64,000 nucleotides of DNA from an uncultured Methanoregula sp. (GTDB lineage: Archaea > Halobacteriota > Methanomicrobia > Methanomicrobiales > Methanospirillaceae). The stretch is from contig NZ_OY787453.1 of NCBI RefSeq assembly GCF_963678795.1, forward strand, positions 930,001 through 994,000. Direction: 5' to 3'. Below, one piece after another: positions 30,445 to 39,638 of this stretch; position 1 is the first letter of the stretch, and each line of letters starts with the position of its first letter. The notes beneath the pieces are model-generated. The model worked only from the letters and a program-made list of their open reading frames with translations, did no database searches and was not told the DNA's origin. A program made the translations under genes and the position numbers.

Positions 30445-30542
30445 ATACCGTATTTATTGTTCCTTGCATAAATAGTACTATATACTAAATTTATGTGAGT
30501 ATTAACAAATAATTTAAATGTGACTAATTAATATTACTTCTC
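30445..30542. promoter_or_regulatory. Divergent promoter region of the cassette
   Basis: A very AT-rich 98 bp between divergent genes, with several TATA-like stretches (TAGTACTATATACTAAATT; AACAAATAATTTAAATG). It is the natural switch region between the minus-strand operon and the winged-helix-like gene, as in small archaeal genetic elements. Confidence 0.45.
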
Positions 30543-31178
30543 ATGCGATCAGACAAAACGAATGCAGAAAAACTCAGGATGGAGGGAGCTCGCCGGAAAA
30601 TACAAAAATTTCTTCAGAGTCGTCGTAACCCTGACACGAAAGAATATGTCTGGAAACTAATTGCGAAGATAGAGACGGTAAGGTGTGAAGATGCTAGACG
30701 AAACCTGATAGAATCTGAGGTTGGATGGATCAGGGTCAAGAGTCTTCTGGAAGAGTTCGTTGGAGAAGGCAAACTCATTAAAAGCCAAACTACATTTTAT
30801 CGATTACTGGACGATCTCTATCAGGATCAGATAATTGAAAAACAAGTTCTCAAAATGGCTAACGAGAAGGGTCGTCAGGCAACCTTTTACCGGACGCCGT
30901 TTGAATATCGGCAAGAATGGCTCGTTTCACGCGAATTCCTAGAACAAGCACTCAATACCAGGATAGAATATATTCGTGATTTATCCGATCAGCTTATGAT
31001 CGCACAGGATCTTCTCACGGAAATGGGTTGTGTAAACCCCCACGAAAGGATTATTGAACGGTTCACCCGCATGAGGAAGAAGGAACCGTATACACCGCGT
31101 ACCTGGAGTTCGATGGCAAATCTGGATTATGATAAAATTTTCATTCCACCAAAGTCACAAACCGAGAAATCTCGGTAA
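30543..31178 (+). CDS. Winged-helix-like putative regulator of the cassette
   Basis: 211 residues. Residues ~55-115 (GWIRVKSLLEEFVGEGKLIKSQTTFYRLLDDLYQDQIIEK...GRQATFYRTP) have the pattern of a winged helix: helices, a recognition helix with TTFYRLL, and a two-strand wing. The rest is helical and basic, with a possible dimerisation helix (IEYIRDLSDQLMIAQDLL). No catalytic motif. It is transcribed away from the small-gene operon and toward the integrase stop. Likely a transcription regulator or replication accessory factor; unproven. Confidence 0.5.
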   Translation: MRSDKTNAEKLRMEGARRKIQKFLQSRRNPDTKEYVWKLIAKIETVRCEDARRNLIESEVGWIRVKSLLEEFVGEGKLIKSQTTFYRLLDDLYQDQIIEKQVLKMANEKGRQATFYRTPFEYRQEWLVSREFLEQALNTRIEYIRDLSDQLMIAQDLLTEMGCVNPHERIIERFTRMRKKEPYTPRTWSSMANLDYDKIFIPPKSQTEKSR

Positions 31179-31297
31179 TATTATGGATTGGCAATTCGAA
31201 ATCCCCCTATTTTGTAAGAAATATTCCGCGAGCGAGCAGGTGACGAGTAAAATTCAATGCAAAACGGATCATTTACCGTCCCGCTTATTGAATCGTG

Positions 31298-32596
31298 CTA
31301 TGAGTGGTTGGCTTTATAATTATTCACCAGAGTCTGTACCTCTTCCTTCAATTCAAGATCATTCATACGTCGAGCTGCTATTGTTGCGACCTGACCCCAA
31401 AGGTCAACCATCCTGTTGAGGTTATTTTTCTGGTCCTCGGATGCCTGTTCGATCTGTTGTAATCTGTCATGGAGGGTTGAATTCTTTTCCTGCATTAATT
31501 GCATCTGATTCTGAAGCCGGTCATTGATTGCACGCAACCCTTCGATGGACTCTCCCTGCATACGGAGCTTCTTATCCTGTTCTTTTGCGATTTCCTTGTA
31601 TTCCATCGGCACACCAATGGTCACGACATCCTGAACCTTCCGATACTCCGCTCCTGCCTGCTCTGAACTGACCTGTCGGTATGATGTATCCAAATATCCG
31701 AGATGTCCTGCGAGATGTTCAGCCAGAACTTTCTGCCCTGCCATGCTAAGCTGCGAAATGAAAAATTTTCTGAACGAATGGATCCGGTACTGATTTCTCC
31801 CTGTAGTTGGATCGAGAGAGAATTGCCCTGACGCTTTCAACGCCGTTTCCCACATACTGTTGGCCGCATTATCACTGAATGGGAATACTAAATCTGTATC
31901 AGTAACTTTTTCAGATGATTTCCCTATGCCGATGAGTCCTCTATTGCGGGTAACTGCGGTCTTAAGGTAATCGTCTCTCTTTTTCAGCCACACCCGTACA
32001 CATTGCGCCGCTTCATCAGATAGGAAGGAATAGCGGTTTTGTTTATTTTTTGCGTTTACACCGCGTATGGTGATCTTCACCGGGTCGCTTTCCAAGTCAA
32101 TATCGGAGAGATTTAAGGAGAGTACCTCATTTAATCTGGCTCCGGACGACGCCAACGTCAAAACCAATGCTCGTCCACGCACATCCATCTCCTTCAATGC
32201 TGCATCGATAACCTTAGCGGTCATGACTTTATCGACAGTACCAGCACCACCCTTCATCTCACGCTTTAGGTCCTGAACAACCACATCTTTGAGTTTGATG
32301 CCATGAGCGTTCAGAAGGTATCTAGCATTGGTCATAACCTGACGGGCTGACTGTGCTGATACTGCATCCACTTTCAAGCAGTTGGCAAATACCGTGAAGT
32401 CAGCATTACGGTCCCGCTTCTTATCTTTCAGATATTGGTCGAACAGGGTTTCATAATCATGCGGGATCTTCTTACCGGTCTTATCTTTCTTTGGTAAATT
32501 GTTGATGCAGCGCAGGAATGATTCAATAGCGCTCTTGTATCCTGATGCTGTCGACTTGTTGCTATACTTGCTTGTGAAATCGATAATCTTACCCAT
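31298..32596 (-). CDS. Tyrosine recombinase/integrase with coiled-coil tail
   Basis: 432 residues. The N-terminal ~115 residues form a SAM-like core-binding domain (STASGYKSAIESFLRCI). The catalytic domain carries Arg154 (SSGARLNEVLSL), His273 and Arg276 (IHSFRKFF), His298 (LAGHLGYLD) and the nucleophile Tyr306 (DTSYRQV), so the set needed for strand exchange is present. The last ~105 residues form a long coiled coil (EQDKKLRMQGESIEGLRAIN...QLMQEKNSTLHDRLQQIEQ), unusual for the family. The gene lies ~360 bp from tRNA-Leu and points away from it. It is the strongest sign that 28.8-32.6 kb is an integrated element or its remnant. Confidence 0.88.
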   Translation of the reverse strand: MGKIIDFTSKYSNKSTASGYKSAIESFLRCINNLPKKDKTGKKIPHDYETLFDQYLKDKKRDRNADFTVFANCLKVDAVSAQSARQVMTNARYLLNAHGIKLKDVVVQDLKREMKGGAGTVDKVMTAKVIDAALKEMDVRGRALVLTLASSGARLNEVLSLNLSDIDLESDPVKITIRGVNAKNKQNRYSFLSDEAAQCVRVWLKKRDDYLKTAVTRNRGLIGIGKSSEKVTDTDLVFPFSDNAANSMWETALKASGQFSLDPTTGRNQYRIHSFRKFFISQLSMAGQKVLAEHLAGHLGYLDTSYRQVSSEQAGAEYRKVQDVVTIGVPMEYKEIAKEQDKKLRMQGESIEGLRAINDRLQNQMQLMQEKNSTLHDRLQQIEQASEDQKNNLNRMVDLWGQVATIAARRMNDLELKEEVQTLVNNYKANHS

Positions 32597-32953
32597 GTAG
32601 AGTAGTTATCGTCATTAGTATAAAATATTTAACAATATGTTGTGTATTTCTTTAAAAAAACACCGTCTGTATGAAAAACGTTATTGTTCCGGACTCAAAT
32701 TGCGTCCTAAAATACATAATTATTCCAAATACATTTATGTGGAGAACTTCCATGAACGCTTATGATATTATCCCGGAATGCGCCGACCGTGACATTGTTG
32801 AATTTATTTGCAATCAGCCGTGTAGAAAAAAACGGAATCCTGATGGAATTGTTTTTTGAGCTGAAGGATCAATAGTTTAGAGCGCGGGGTAATTATGCCG
32901 GCGAACGGCAATGGATTTCAGACCCCGTTGTGAGATTCTCTAACAAAACCAGT
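32597..32953. other. Intergenic region between integrase and tRNA-Leu
   Basis: 357 bp. The left half is AT-rich and should include the integrase promoter. A 62-codon frame at 32671-32859 has no recognisable features and is not accepted as a gene. The right half contains the tRNA promoter. Confidence 0.4.
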
Positions 32954-33036
32954 GGGAGGATAGGAAAGCTGGCCAACTCCGCCGGACTTAAGATCCGGTC
33001 CTTAGTGGTTCATGGGTTCGAATCCCATTCCTCCCA
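32954..33036 (+). tRNA. tRNA-Leu (anticodon UAA)
   Basis: The acceptor arms GGGAGGA (32954-32960) and TCCTCCC (33029-33035) pair fully, with discriminator A at 33036. The anticodon stem is CCGGA/TCCGG with loop CTTAAGA, giving UAA. The T arm is ATGGG TTCGAAT CCCAT. A long class II variable arm (TCCTTAGTGGTTC) fits leucine. CCA is not encoded. No intron visible. Confidence 0.93.
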
Positions 33037-33158
33037 TCCTGTTCTGCCTCATTCAAACGATCATTAAAAAAGAATGTTCTGTTCCCAAAACGTATCTGGT
33101 TACGTTATTCCGGAAGATCCGGAATCGCATGCCTGTATCGTTTTCATCTGGTACCGGA

Positions 33159-33683
33159 TCACCATTCTACTGCCGTGAGTGCCTTGATATATGTCTCGGC
33201 AAACTCTTTTGATGCAGCAGGGCCGTTTGCCGTGATCACCCGCGTGTCATTGACTACCGGCTTGTCTACGAGGATCGCTCCTCCGGCTTTCATCTCGCGG
33301 AATGAGACCGGGCTGTTGAAATACGTTGCTTTTTTCCCTTTGAGGACACCAGCCCGGGCAAGAACCACCGGTGCGAGACAGATGGCCCCGACAACTTTCC
33401 GGGATTCGGCAAAATATTTTGCCAGAATGAGGAGAAGTTCATCGTCCCAGAGGTGAATCTGGGCACCGGCTCCCCCGACAATTATGAGACCGTCGTATTT
33501 CTTGGGATCGATCTCTTCGAATGTAAGAGTTGCATTCGCCTTTGCCCCCATCATCCCGGTGCAGGTTCCCCTTTTTGTAGAGGAGATGTCAAACCCGACA
33601 CCTGCTTTCTGCAGTGCGGCAACGGGTTCCGCCAGTTCTTCATCCCTGAATTTTTCCGGTGCTATTGCAATAAGGATCTTCAT
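33159..33683 (-). CDS. DJ-1/PfpI family protein
   Basis: 174 residues. A flavodoxin-like fold with the nucleophile-elbow Cys102 in VGAICLAPVVLARAGVL, preceded by GLIIVGGAGAQIHLW and followed by TYFNSPVSFREMKAGGAILVDKPVVNDTRVITANGP. The family includes PfpI-like proteases, deglycase/chaperones and stress proteins; the exact activity cannot be called. It probably acts as a cytosolic dimer or oligomer. Stands alone downstream of the tRNA gene on the opposite strand. Confidence 0.85.
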   Translation of the reverse strand: MKILIAIAPEKFRDEELAEPVAALQKAGVGFDISSTKRGTCTGMMGAKANATLTFEEIDPKKYDGLIIVGGAGAQIHLWDDELLLILAKYFAESRKVVGAICLAPVVLARAGVLKGKKATYFNSPVSFREMKAGGAILVDKPVVNDTRVITANGPAASKEFAETYIKALTAVEW

Positions 33684-33826
33684 GATGATCGTGATCTCCC
33701 TTCCTTGTATTTGAGGTTTGGCGATGGCCGGTTATATTATCTCACTGTTTTATGAACAATGAGAAAACAGCGCTCCTTCCGGAGATTTGCTGCTCACTTC
33801 TCGTATTCCCTATCCATTGACGGGAC

Positions 33827-34033
33827 TTACGGGAGGATTGATGCAACTCTCCCCACTTTGCCATTGGTGAGACGTACTTTGATCCCGTGGGGATGGAATG
33901 CGGAATTTGTAAGGATCTCCTGCACGATACCCTGGACCCGGGTACCGCTCTTCTGGTCCTGTTTCTGGATGATCTCTACGCTGAGACCGGGCCGTATCGC
34001 GGCCCTTTGCCGGGGATTCTTCTGGGGTTCCAT
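33827..34033 (-). CDS. YwbE family protein (DUF2196)
   Basis: 68 residues. RAAIRPGLSVEIIQKQDQKSG, then GIVQEILTNSAFHPHGIKV and LTNGKVGRV are near-diagnostic of the small, widely conserved YwbE family. The function is unknown; the fold is a small SH3-like beta barrel. It ends 143 bp from the start of the DJ-1 gene on the same strand. Confidence 0.85.
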   Translation of the reverse strand: MEPQKNPRQRAAIRPGLSVEIIQKQDQKSGTRVQGIVQEILTNSAFHPHGIKVRLTNGKVGRVASILP

Positions 34034-34093
34034 GTTCGATTTTTTTTATTGTCAGGAAACGTTGTTCCGGTTCAAAAAGACCGGGGGGCCGGA

Positions 34094-34828
34094 TCAGGAG
34101 CCTGAAAACGGGGCATCGTGTGACCCGATCCCGCGCTCCAGGAACCCCTGGGCAGATGTCCAGCCATGGTTCTCCCCGAACATCAGGAGACTGATATCGG
34201 TCCGGTACTCGTTCGATTGTGGCTCAAAGATCTTCCAGCTGTTATCCCCGATGACCCCTGATGTGAATCGCACCTCAGCATTCGGGTTGGATGAATAATC
34301 TGCATAAAACGACGTGATATAGGTAAAACAGGAAGATCCCGCCGGGGAATCCTTCCGGCAATCGGCCTTCTGGACATTCTGTACCGGGCGGAACATTGCG
34401 CTGTCCAGGATGGGGTCTGCCGTGTCAATCGGTCCTTTTGTCGCCAGTTCCGTCCCGAACCGGATGACGTAGGGGTTCTCTTTAGTTGTTCCCGCGGGGG
34501 GAACGATCGAAGGTGTCGTGATCTTGAGCATCGTCATCTTCCCGGAATCAAAGAGGGTAGTCTGCCACAATTCGGGCATTCCCGGAATGTCATGGGCGCT
34601 GATCCGGCTGACCATCGGTGAATTGCCTGCTTTGTTTGCCGGTACCGGTATAAAGAATGTCACGTTATACAACGGAGAATCCGTGCTGAACGTGCAGGTA
34701 TACGTGTAGGTGCTTGAGAGTGAACTCCGGTAAGCGTTCCCGACATAGGCGGTATACATGAATACCGCGGAGAACGATACGAGGATAATAACAAATAACG
34801 CGAGGGTGAGTCTGATAATCCTGTCCAT
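34094..34828 (-). CDS. Membrane-anchored extracytoplasmic protein of unknown function
   Basis: About 244 residues from MDRIIRLTLALFVIILVSFSAVF. One N-terminal TM helix (~5-27) is followed by an outside domain with Asn/Ser/Thr-rich beta strands (TYTYTCTFSTDSPLYNVTF), a Cys pair (ADCRKDSPAGSSCFTY) that could form a disulfide, and a final FGENHGWTSAQGFLERG. No known domain. I use the internal Met at 34826-34828 because it precedes the TM directly; an upstream Met at 34849 adds seven residues. Confidence 0.6.
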   Translation of the reverse strand: MDRIIRLTLALFVIILVSFSAVFMYTAYVGNAYRSSLSSTYTYTCTFSTDSPLYNVTFFIPVPANKAGNSPMVSRISAHDIPGMPELWQTTLFDSGKMTMLKITTPSIVPPAGTTKENPYVIRFGTELATKGPIDTADPILDSAMFRPVQNVQKADCRKDSPAGSSCFTYITSFYADYSSNPNAEVRFTSGVIGDNSWKIFEPQSNEYRTDISLLMFGENHGWTSAQGFLERGIGSHDAPFSGS

Positions 34829-35015
34829 GGTATCAACCCCTTCCGGCAATCCTGCACGGATCAGTCGGATCCCGCGGTTGTGCCGGTACTATAATATGGA
34901 ATTATGGGCCAACGCGTATTGAATACTTATCTGTTGCCAGGGACAAACCCCTGGATCATTGTCCGGACCACCCCGATCACCATCCCTTTAACCTTGTGCT
35001 TACAAAGGAAGATCC

Positions 35016-36275
35016 ATGAAACCCCGTGCATCCCTCGTGCTCAGGAATGTCGCACTCCCCGGCGGGCGTACCGGGGATGTCGAGATCCAGGACGGCATTG
35101 TCGGCCACATCGGAGCGGGGGCCCGGGCAGATGAAACTCTGGACTGCACGGGTCTTCTTGTCCTCCCGGCTGCTGTCGATATCCATGTGCACATGCGGGG
35201 GGGTCCGCAGTCGGCCAAAGAGGACTGGACAACGGGAAGCCGGAGCGCCCTTGCCGGCGGAGTGACCGTGGTGGTCGACCAGCCCAATACCGTACCTCCC
35301 ATCACAACTCCCGAATCGTTCAGGAACCGGGTGGAGGATGCACGTGAGCATTCGCTGTGCAATTTTGCCATCAACAGCGCAGTCACATCCGAGACCCCGT
35401 TTTCCGATATGTGGGGGGCCGGTGCAACGGCGTTTGGGGAAACCTTTTTTGCCCCGTCGAGTTATGGCGATGCGGTTGATGAAGCTACGCTCGTGACAGC
35501 TCTTGGGCAGATCAGCGCTCTCGGGGCACTCGCTACTATCCATGCGGAAGAAGTAACCCCCGGAGACGATGATACGCTCCTGTCCCACGACATCCTCCGT
35601 TCTCCTGCAGGCGAGCTGCGTGCCGTCGAAGCGGTAAACCGGTGCAATACCCGGGGTTGCCGGCTCCACTTCTGCCACCTGAGCAGCTCTGCATCCATCG
35701 ATGCCGCGCCGGGGACGGTCGAAGTCACTCCCCATCACCTCTTCCTGTCCAGTGACCGGTTCGAAAGTACCGATACCTTTGCGAAGATGAACCCCCCGCT
35801 CCGGAGTGAAATGGACTGTAAAAGCCTGTGGACCCGTTGGAAAAAGATCAGTGTCATTGCATCCGACCACGCACCTCACACGAAATCCGAGAAGAATGTC
35901 CCGTTCGCCTCCGCTCCCTCCGGAGTTCCCGGGGTCGAGACCATGGTCCCCCTTCTCCTTGCAGAAGTGCTTAAGAAACGGATACCTCTTGCTGATCTTA
36001 TCCTCAAAACTTCCGTCACCCCCTCGCTCCTGATGGGGATCCCGTCAGCGGGTTTCATACCGGGCAACCGGGGGGATTTTGCCTTATACCCAAAGGAACC
36101 TGTCCCAATCGATCCTGACAACCTCCATTCCCGGTGCGGCTGGACACCATTCGAAGGCATGCCCGCAGTCTTTCCCTCGGTAGTGGTCATGGGTGGCCAG
36201 GTCGTGTTCCGGGACGGGGAGTTCCTGACGGGAACATCCCGGTGGATTGCCGGAAACGGGTATAATCCCGGATGA
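35016..36275 (+). CDS. pyrC: Dihydroorotase
   Basis: 419 residues. An amidohydrolase-superfamily enzyme that cyclises N-carbamoyl-aspartate to dihydroorotate in pyrimidine synthesis. Metal ligands are seen in VDIHVHMRGGPQ, in the HAEE and FCHLSS segments, and in VIASDHAPHTKSEK. The PSGVPGVETMVPLLL segment is also typical. The sequence after HVHMR is GGP where the family often has (D/E)PG, a small departure. Dihydroorotase is the best match; allantoinase is less likely. Not in an operon. Confidence 0.88.
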   Translation: MKPRASLVLRNVALPGGRTGDVEIQDGIVGHIGAGARADETLDCTGLLVLPAAVDIHVHMRGGPQSAKEDWTTGSRSALAGGVTVVVDQPNTVPPITTPESFRNRVEDAREHSLCNFAINSAVTSETPFSDMWGAGATAFGETFFAPSSYGDAVDEATLVTALGQISALGALATIHAEEVTPGDDDTLLSHDILRSPAGELRAVEAVNRCNTRGCRLHFCHLSSSASIDAAPGTVEVTPHHLFLSSDRFESTDTFAKMNPPLRSEMDCKSLWTRWKKISVIASDHAPHTKSEKNVPFASAPSGVPGVETMVPLLLAEVLKKRIPLADLILKTSVTPSLLMGIPSAGFIPGNRGDFALYPKEPVPIDPDNLHSRCGWTPFEGMPAVFPSVVVMGGQVVFRDGEFLTGTSRWIAGNGYNPG

Positions 36276-36534
36276 GCCATATCCTCCTCTCCTTTCAGTG
36301 ACCCGTACCGAAGTGCTAAATAGCGGGAAATAGAAACGGATGGTGCCGATAAAGCGCATCCATAGGTCCCCGGGCGATCGATTGACAAGCGTCTGGATGT
36401 GAACCATGGGACAACCCGGTTGCGCGACAGGCATACGCCCGGTTGGGTTTAAACACAGGTGAAGAACGGCAGCAGCCACTGGTGATCCATGTGCGTTAAA
36501 ACCGGGCAACATTTCCTTTCATCGCGGGGAACAT

Positions 36535-36849
36535 ATGCCAGACATTGCCGATGCTCTCATGGAAAACCGGCAGGGAACCATCCTCGCTATTGAAGTGACC
36601 GCAGGGGCAAAGAAGAACGTTTTTCCTGACGGGTACAATACTTGGCGTAAGACGATAGGCTGCCGCGTATCAGCAGAAGCTGTTGACGGGAAAGCAAACC
36701 GTGCGATTCTCCAGCTGGTTTCTGAAACACTGGACATCCCGGTATCGGCAGTCAGTCTCCAGTCCGGCGCAACATCGTCCCAGAAAAAACTCCTGATCAC
36801 CGGTCTCTCCAGATGCGCCGTACTTGACCGGTTGCAGGCACGCACCTGA
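36535..36849 (+). CDS. DUF167/YggU family protein
   Basis: 104 residues. Family marks are LAIEVTAGAKKNVFPDGYNTWRKTIGCRVSAEAVDGKANRAIL and the VSLQSGATSSQKKLLITGLS tail. This small alpha/beta protein is conserved in bacteria and archaea, with unknown function. It sits alone between dihydroorotase and DnaG; ATG at 36535 with a GGGGAA stretch just upstream. Confidence 0.85.
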   Translation: MPDIADALMENRQGTILAIEVTAGAKKNVFPDGYNTWRKTIGCRVSAEAVDGKANRAILQLVSETLDIPVSAVSLQSGATSSQKKLLITGLSRCAVLDRLQART

Positions 36850-36939
36850 ATACTCACCTGTTTATCCGGAATAAAAATCCTGAATAAGGGAGAAAAAAAC
36901 CAGATTTTGGGAGTCCGCCCCCAAGCCACCTTTTAAGTA

Positions 36940-36975
36940 ATTTCACACATTATATATATCATATACCTATGATCA
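36940..36975 (+). promoter_or_regulatory. Putative promoter of dnaG
   Basis: TTTTAAGTAATTTCACAC followed by ATTATATATATCATATAC at about 36930-36968 gives a strong AT-rich TATA region 50-70 bp before the primase start. Confidence 0.45.
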
Positions 36976-37015
36976 GGCATTTCATTCATGGCATGATACA
37001 TGGGGGTGCGTTTAC

Positions 37016-38245
37016 TTGTATTCACCGGATACTACCAAGTACCTTATTCACATCAGCCTCACCGCAGAGGGGGTGGTCGAGAAACCTGACGTAGTCGGTG
37101 CCATATTCGGGCAGACTGAAGGGTTACTCGGCGAAGACCTTGACCTGCGGGATCTCCAGAGGACGGGACGTGTCGGACGGATTGACGTCCAGATAACGAG
37201 CAAGAAAGGCGAAACGAAAGGCGAAATACTGATCTCTTCCTCGCTTGACCGGGCAGAGACCGCCATCCTTGCAGCCTCGCTTGAGATGATCGACCGTGTC
37301 GGTCCCTGCGTTGCCCACGTTGCGGTGGCATCGATCGAGGACATCCGTGTCAGCAAGCGGAAGCTGATCGTTGAGCGGGCAAAAGAGATCCTCATCGAGC
37401 GGTTTGAGGACGGGGCGATCGACAGCGACGAGCTGCTGGACGATGTCAGGCAGAGCCTGAGGATAGAGAAGATCGGCTCCATTGGCGAAGAGCGGGTACC
37501 GGCGGGGCCGAATGTCCTCGACTCGGATGCTGTCATCATCGTTGAGGGCCGGGCCGATGTCATCAATCTCCTGCGGTACGGGATCAAGAATGCCGTGGCG
37601 GTCGAAGGGACCAATATCCCAAGAACCGTGATCGAACTCTGCGAGAAGAAGACGACGACTGCTTTCTTTGATGGCGACCGGGGCGGCGAGCTGATCCTGC
37701 GGGAACTCCTCCAGGTGGCGGATATCGATTTTGTTGCCTTCTCCCCCAAGGGCAAGAGTGTCGAGGATATGACACGGAAGGAAGTCATCAAGACCCTCCG
37801 CAATAAGGTACCGGTCGAGTATGTCCGCGACCAGTACTTTGAGGGGTCTGCGGAGATGCCCTCCGATCTCAAATCTCCCCGCACACCGGACGAAGATGAT
37901 GTGACTGAACGCAAAGGGCGGCACCAGCCGGCCGCAAAGCGCGTCCGTGACAGTTCCGGCGGTCCCCTGAGTCTCCGGGATCACATGGATGACGTAAAGG
38001 GTCACAATGTAGCGCGATTCCTTGCCGAGGACATGAGTGTGGTGAAAGAACTTCAGTCCGATGAAGTGGAGAAAGCCATCGAGACTCTGGAGAGTAACGC
38101 GACCGGCCTTGTGGTCGACCGTCCGGTAGACCAGAAACTCCTGGACCGCCTTGTCTGGAAAGGACTCTCGTACGTGGCAGCCCGCGATTTCAAGGGGATC
38201 ATCAAACGGCCCCTGACGATCCGTCTGATGAAGATGGGGCAATAA
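37016..38245 (+). CDS. dnaG: Archaeal DnaG-like primase / exosome-associated protein
   Basis: 409 residues. A Toprim protein with RNA-synthesising activity described in archaea that is also a subunit of the archaeal exosome. The N-terminal [39 protein letters not shown] is typical of archaeal DnaG. The Toprim core includes [18 protein letters not shown] and [18 protein letters not shown] with the acidic catalytic residues. There is no zinc-binding domain as in bacterial DnaG. The start codon is TTG at 37016, after a GGGGGTG ribosome-binding site. Confidence 0.95.
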   Translation: MYSPDTTKYLIHISLTAEGVVEKPDVVGAIFGQTEGLLGEDLDLRDLQRTGRVGRIDVQITSKKGETKGEILISSSLDRAETAILAASLEMIDRVGPCVAHVAVASIEDIRVSKRKLIVERAKEILIERFEDGAIDSDELLDDVRQSLRIEKIGSIGEERVPAGPNVLDSDAVIIVEGRADVINLLRYGIKNAVAVEGTNIPRTVIELCEKKTTTAFFDGDRGGELILRELLQVADIDFVAFSPKGKSVEDMTRKEVIKTLRNKVPVEYVRDQYFEGSAEMPSDLKSPRTPDEDDVTERKGRHQPAAKRVRDSSGGPLSLRDHMDDVKGHNVARFLAEDMSVVKELQSDEVEKAIETLESNATGLVVDRPVDQKLLDRLVWKGLSYVAARDFKGIIKRPLTIRLMKMGQ

Positions 38246-38307
38246 TTTTACCCCCACGCAAATTTATTTAAGTTGCACCAGACCAAGTTACTGTCTGGAG
38301 TGGACCT

Positions 38308-38589
38308 ATGCACAAAGAGGAACTGATCAATCTCCACCAAATGCTCTACGAAGTGAAGGATTACTTTGAGGAACTGAATCCCGAGCTGAAATTCACCCAG
38401 TACAGCGCCCTTAAGATCACCCCCTCCCAGCAGCACAAGAGCAAGATGGAACACAAGTATGCGATCTTCGTTCTCGGCACCGAGATCGCCAATGCCATGA
38501 AAGAAGTGGATTACACTTCATCAAGCCGGATCTCGGCCCGGATGAAGGAACTTGCCGACAAGACCCTCAAGGAAATGGACAACGAGTAA
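38308..38589 (+). CDS. UPF0058 family protein
   Basis: 93 residues. MHKEELINLHQMLYEVKDYF, with YSALKITPSQQHKSKMEHKYAIFVLGTEIA, is the signature of the archaeal UPF0058 family (small helical, function unknown). A perfect CCAGAC/GTCTGG inverted repeat lies at 38277-38297, directly before the start, and could mark an operator. Confidence 0.88.
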   Translation: MHKEELINLHQMLYEVKDYFEELNPELKFTQYSALKITPSQQHKSKMEHKYAIFVLGTEIANAMKEVDYTSSSRISARMKELADKTLKEMDNE

Positions 38590-38699
38590 TTTTTCCTCGT
38601 GCTCGTAATCCGCTTACCTGAATATTTTAAAGATCTTTTTTTATCGTGTTGAGATGGATATTCCATATCTTGAAATCCCATGAGCATCGATAATCGCTC

Positions 38700-39638
38700 A
38701 TGCAATATATCACCGATACCGAGAAGAGCCTCGATCAGGGTGAGATAAACCGCGCCATAGAGGCAGCCTTTGCCGATCACGGGAATGGCCTTGTCCAGAT
38801 GCCTCCCAAGGTGTACGTGACCCTGCCCGCCGGTGATTTCCGTACTATGCCCGCGTATCTTCCCTCGCTTGCAATCGCCGGGGTCAAGATCGTCAACGTT
38901 CATCCGGATAATCCTGCACATGGCCTTCCTACCGTTATGGCCCTGACCATCATTCTCGATCTTGCCACAGGACAGCCCACTGCGGTGATAAATGCAACAA
39001 AACTGACGGATCTCCGGACCGGTGCTGCCGGGGCGATTGCCTGCAAGTACCTTTCACCGGAAAAAACGATCACTCTTGGGGTCGTGGGGACGGGCAGGCA
39101 GGCGGAGGCACAGGTTCTGGCAACTGCCGAGGAAGTATCCCTTGAAAAAATTCTTGTCTGGAGCCGGAACCCTGCTCATGCCGATGCCTTTGCAAAAAAA
39201 CTGGGAGGACGGTTTGACTGTTTAAGTGTGGCAATCGAAAAAGCCTGCGATGCAGACGTAATCGTGACAACTACACCCTCCCGCTCACCCATAGTCAGGA
39301 GCGAATGGGTACACGAGGGCACCCACATCAATGCCATCGGGGCTGACGCTCCCGGCAAAGAAGAACTGGATCCGGCCCTGCTCCGGCGTGCCCGTGTCTT
39401 TGTCGATGATCCCCGCCAGGCGGTTCATTCAGGTGAAATTAATGTCCCGATAAGCCGGAACCTCTTCCGTGAGGATGAGATTGCCGGGACTCTTGGTGAA
39501 GTGGTTACCTTGAAGAAGAAGCGGAACCATTCCGACGAGATCACCATCTTTGACTCGACCGGCCTTGCAATCCAGGACCTGGCGATAGCGAAACTCGCAA
39601 TGCTGCACGGCAGGAAAACCGAGTTGGTATTCCCGTGA
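38700..39638 (+). CDS. Alanine dehydrogenase / ornithine cyclodeaminase family
   Basis: 312 residues. Family segments are MPPKVYVTLPAGDFRTMPAYLP, VIGVKIVNVHPDNPAHGLP-like text near 60-80, and the NAD-binding TLGVVGTGRQAEAQV with ATKLTDLRTGAAGA. This fits the mu-crystallin/ornithine cyclodeaminase family. The archaeal members characterised include alanine dehydrogenases (pyruvate + NH4+ to alanine, NADH). Alanine versus another amino acid cannot be resolved from motifs. Confidence 0.88.
   Translation: MQYITDTEKSLDQGEINRAIEAAFADHGNGLVQMPPKVYVTLPAGDFRTMPAYLPSLAIAGVKIVNVHPDNPAHGLPTVMALTIILDLATGQPTAVINATKLTDLRTGAAGAIACKYLSPEKTITLGVVGTGRQAEAQVLATAEEVSLEKILVWSRNPAHADAFAKKLGGRFDCLSVAIEKACDADVIVTTTPSRSPIVRSEWVHEGTHINAIGADAPGKEELDPALLRRARVFVDDPRQAVHSGEINVPISRNLFREDEIAGTLGEVVTLKKKRNHSDEITIFDSTGLAIQDLAIAKLAMLHGRKTELVFP

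Noticed and set aside
32671..32859. 62-codon plus-strand frame between integrase and tRNA
   Set aside because: No domain, no ribosome-binding site, and it lies in the likely promoter region.
32954..33036. tRNA-Leu as the att site of the cassette
   Set aside because: The integrase lies on the 5' side of the tRNA, but integration usually uses the 3' end, and I find no second copy of the tRNA end within the window. Left open, not claimed.
35000..35879. Minus-strand frames opposite dihydroorotase
   Set aside because: Shadows; the plus strand has complete amidohydrolase motifs.
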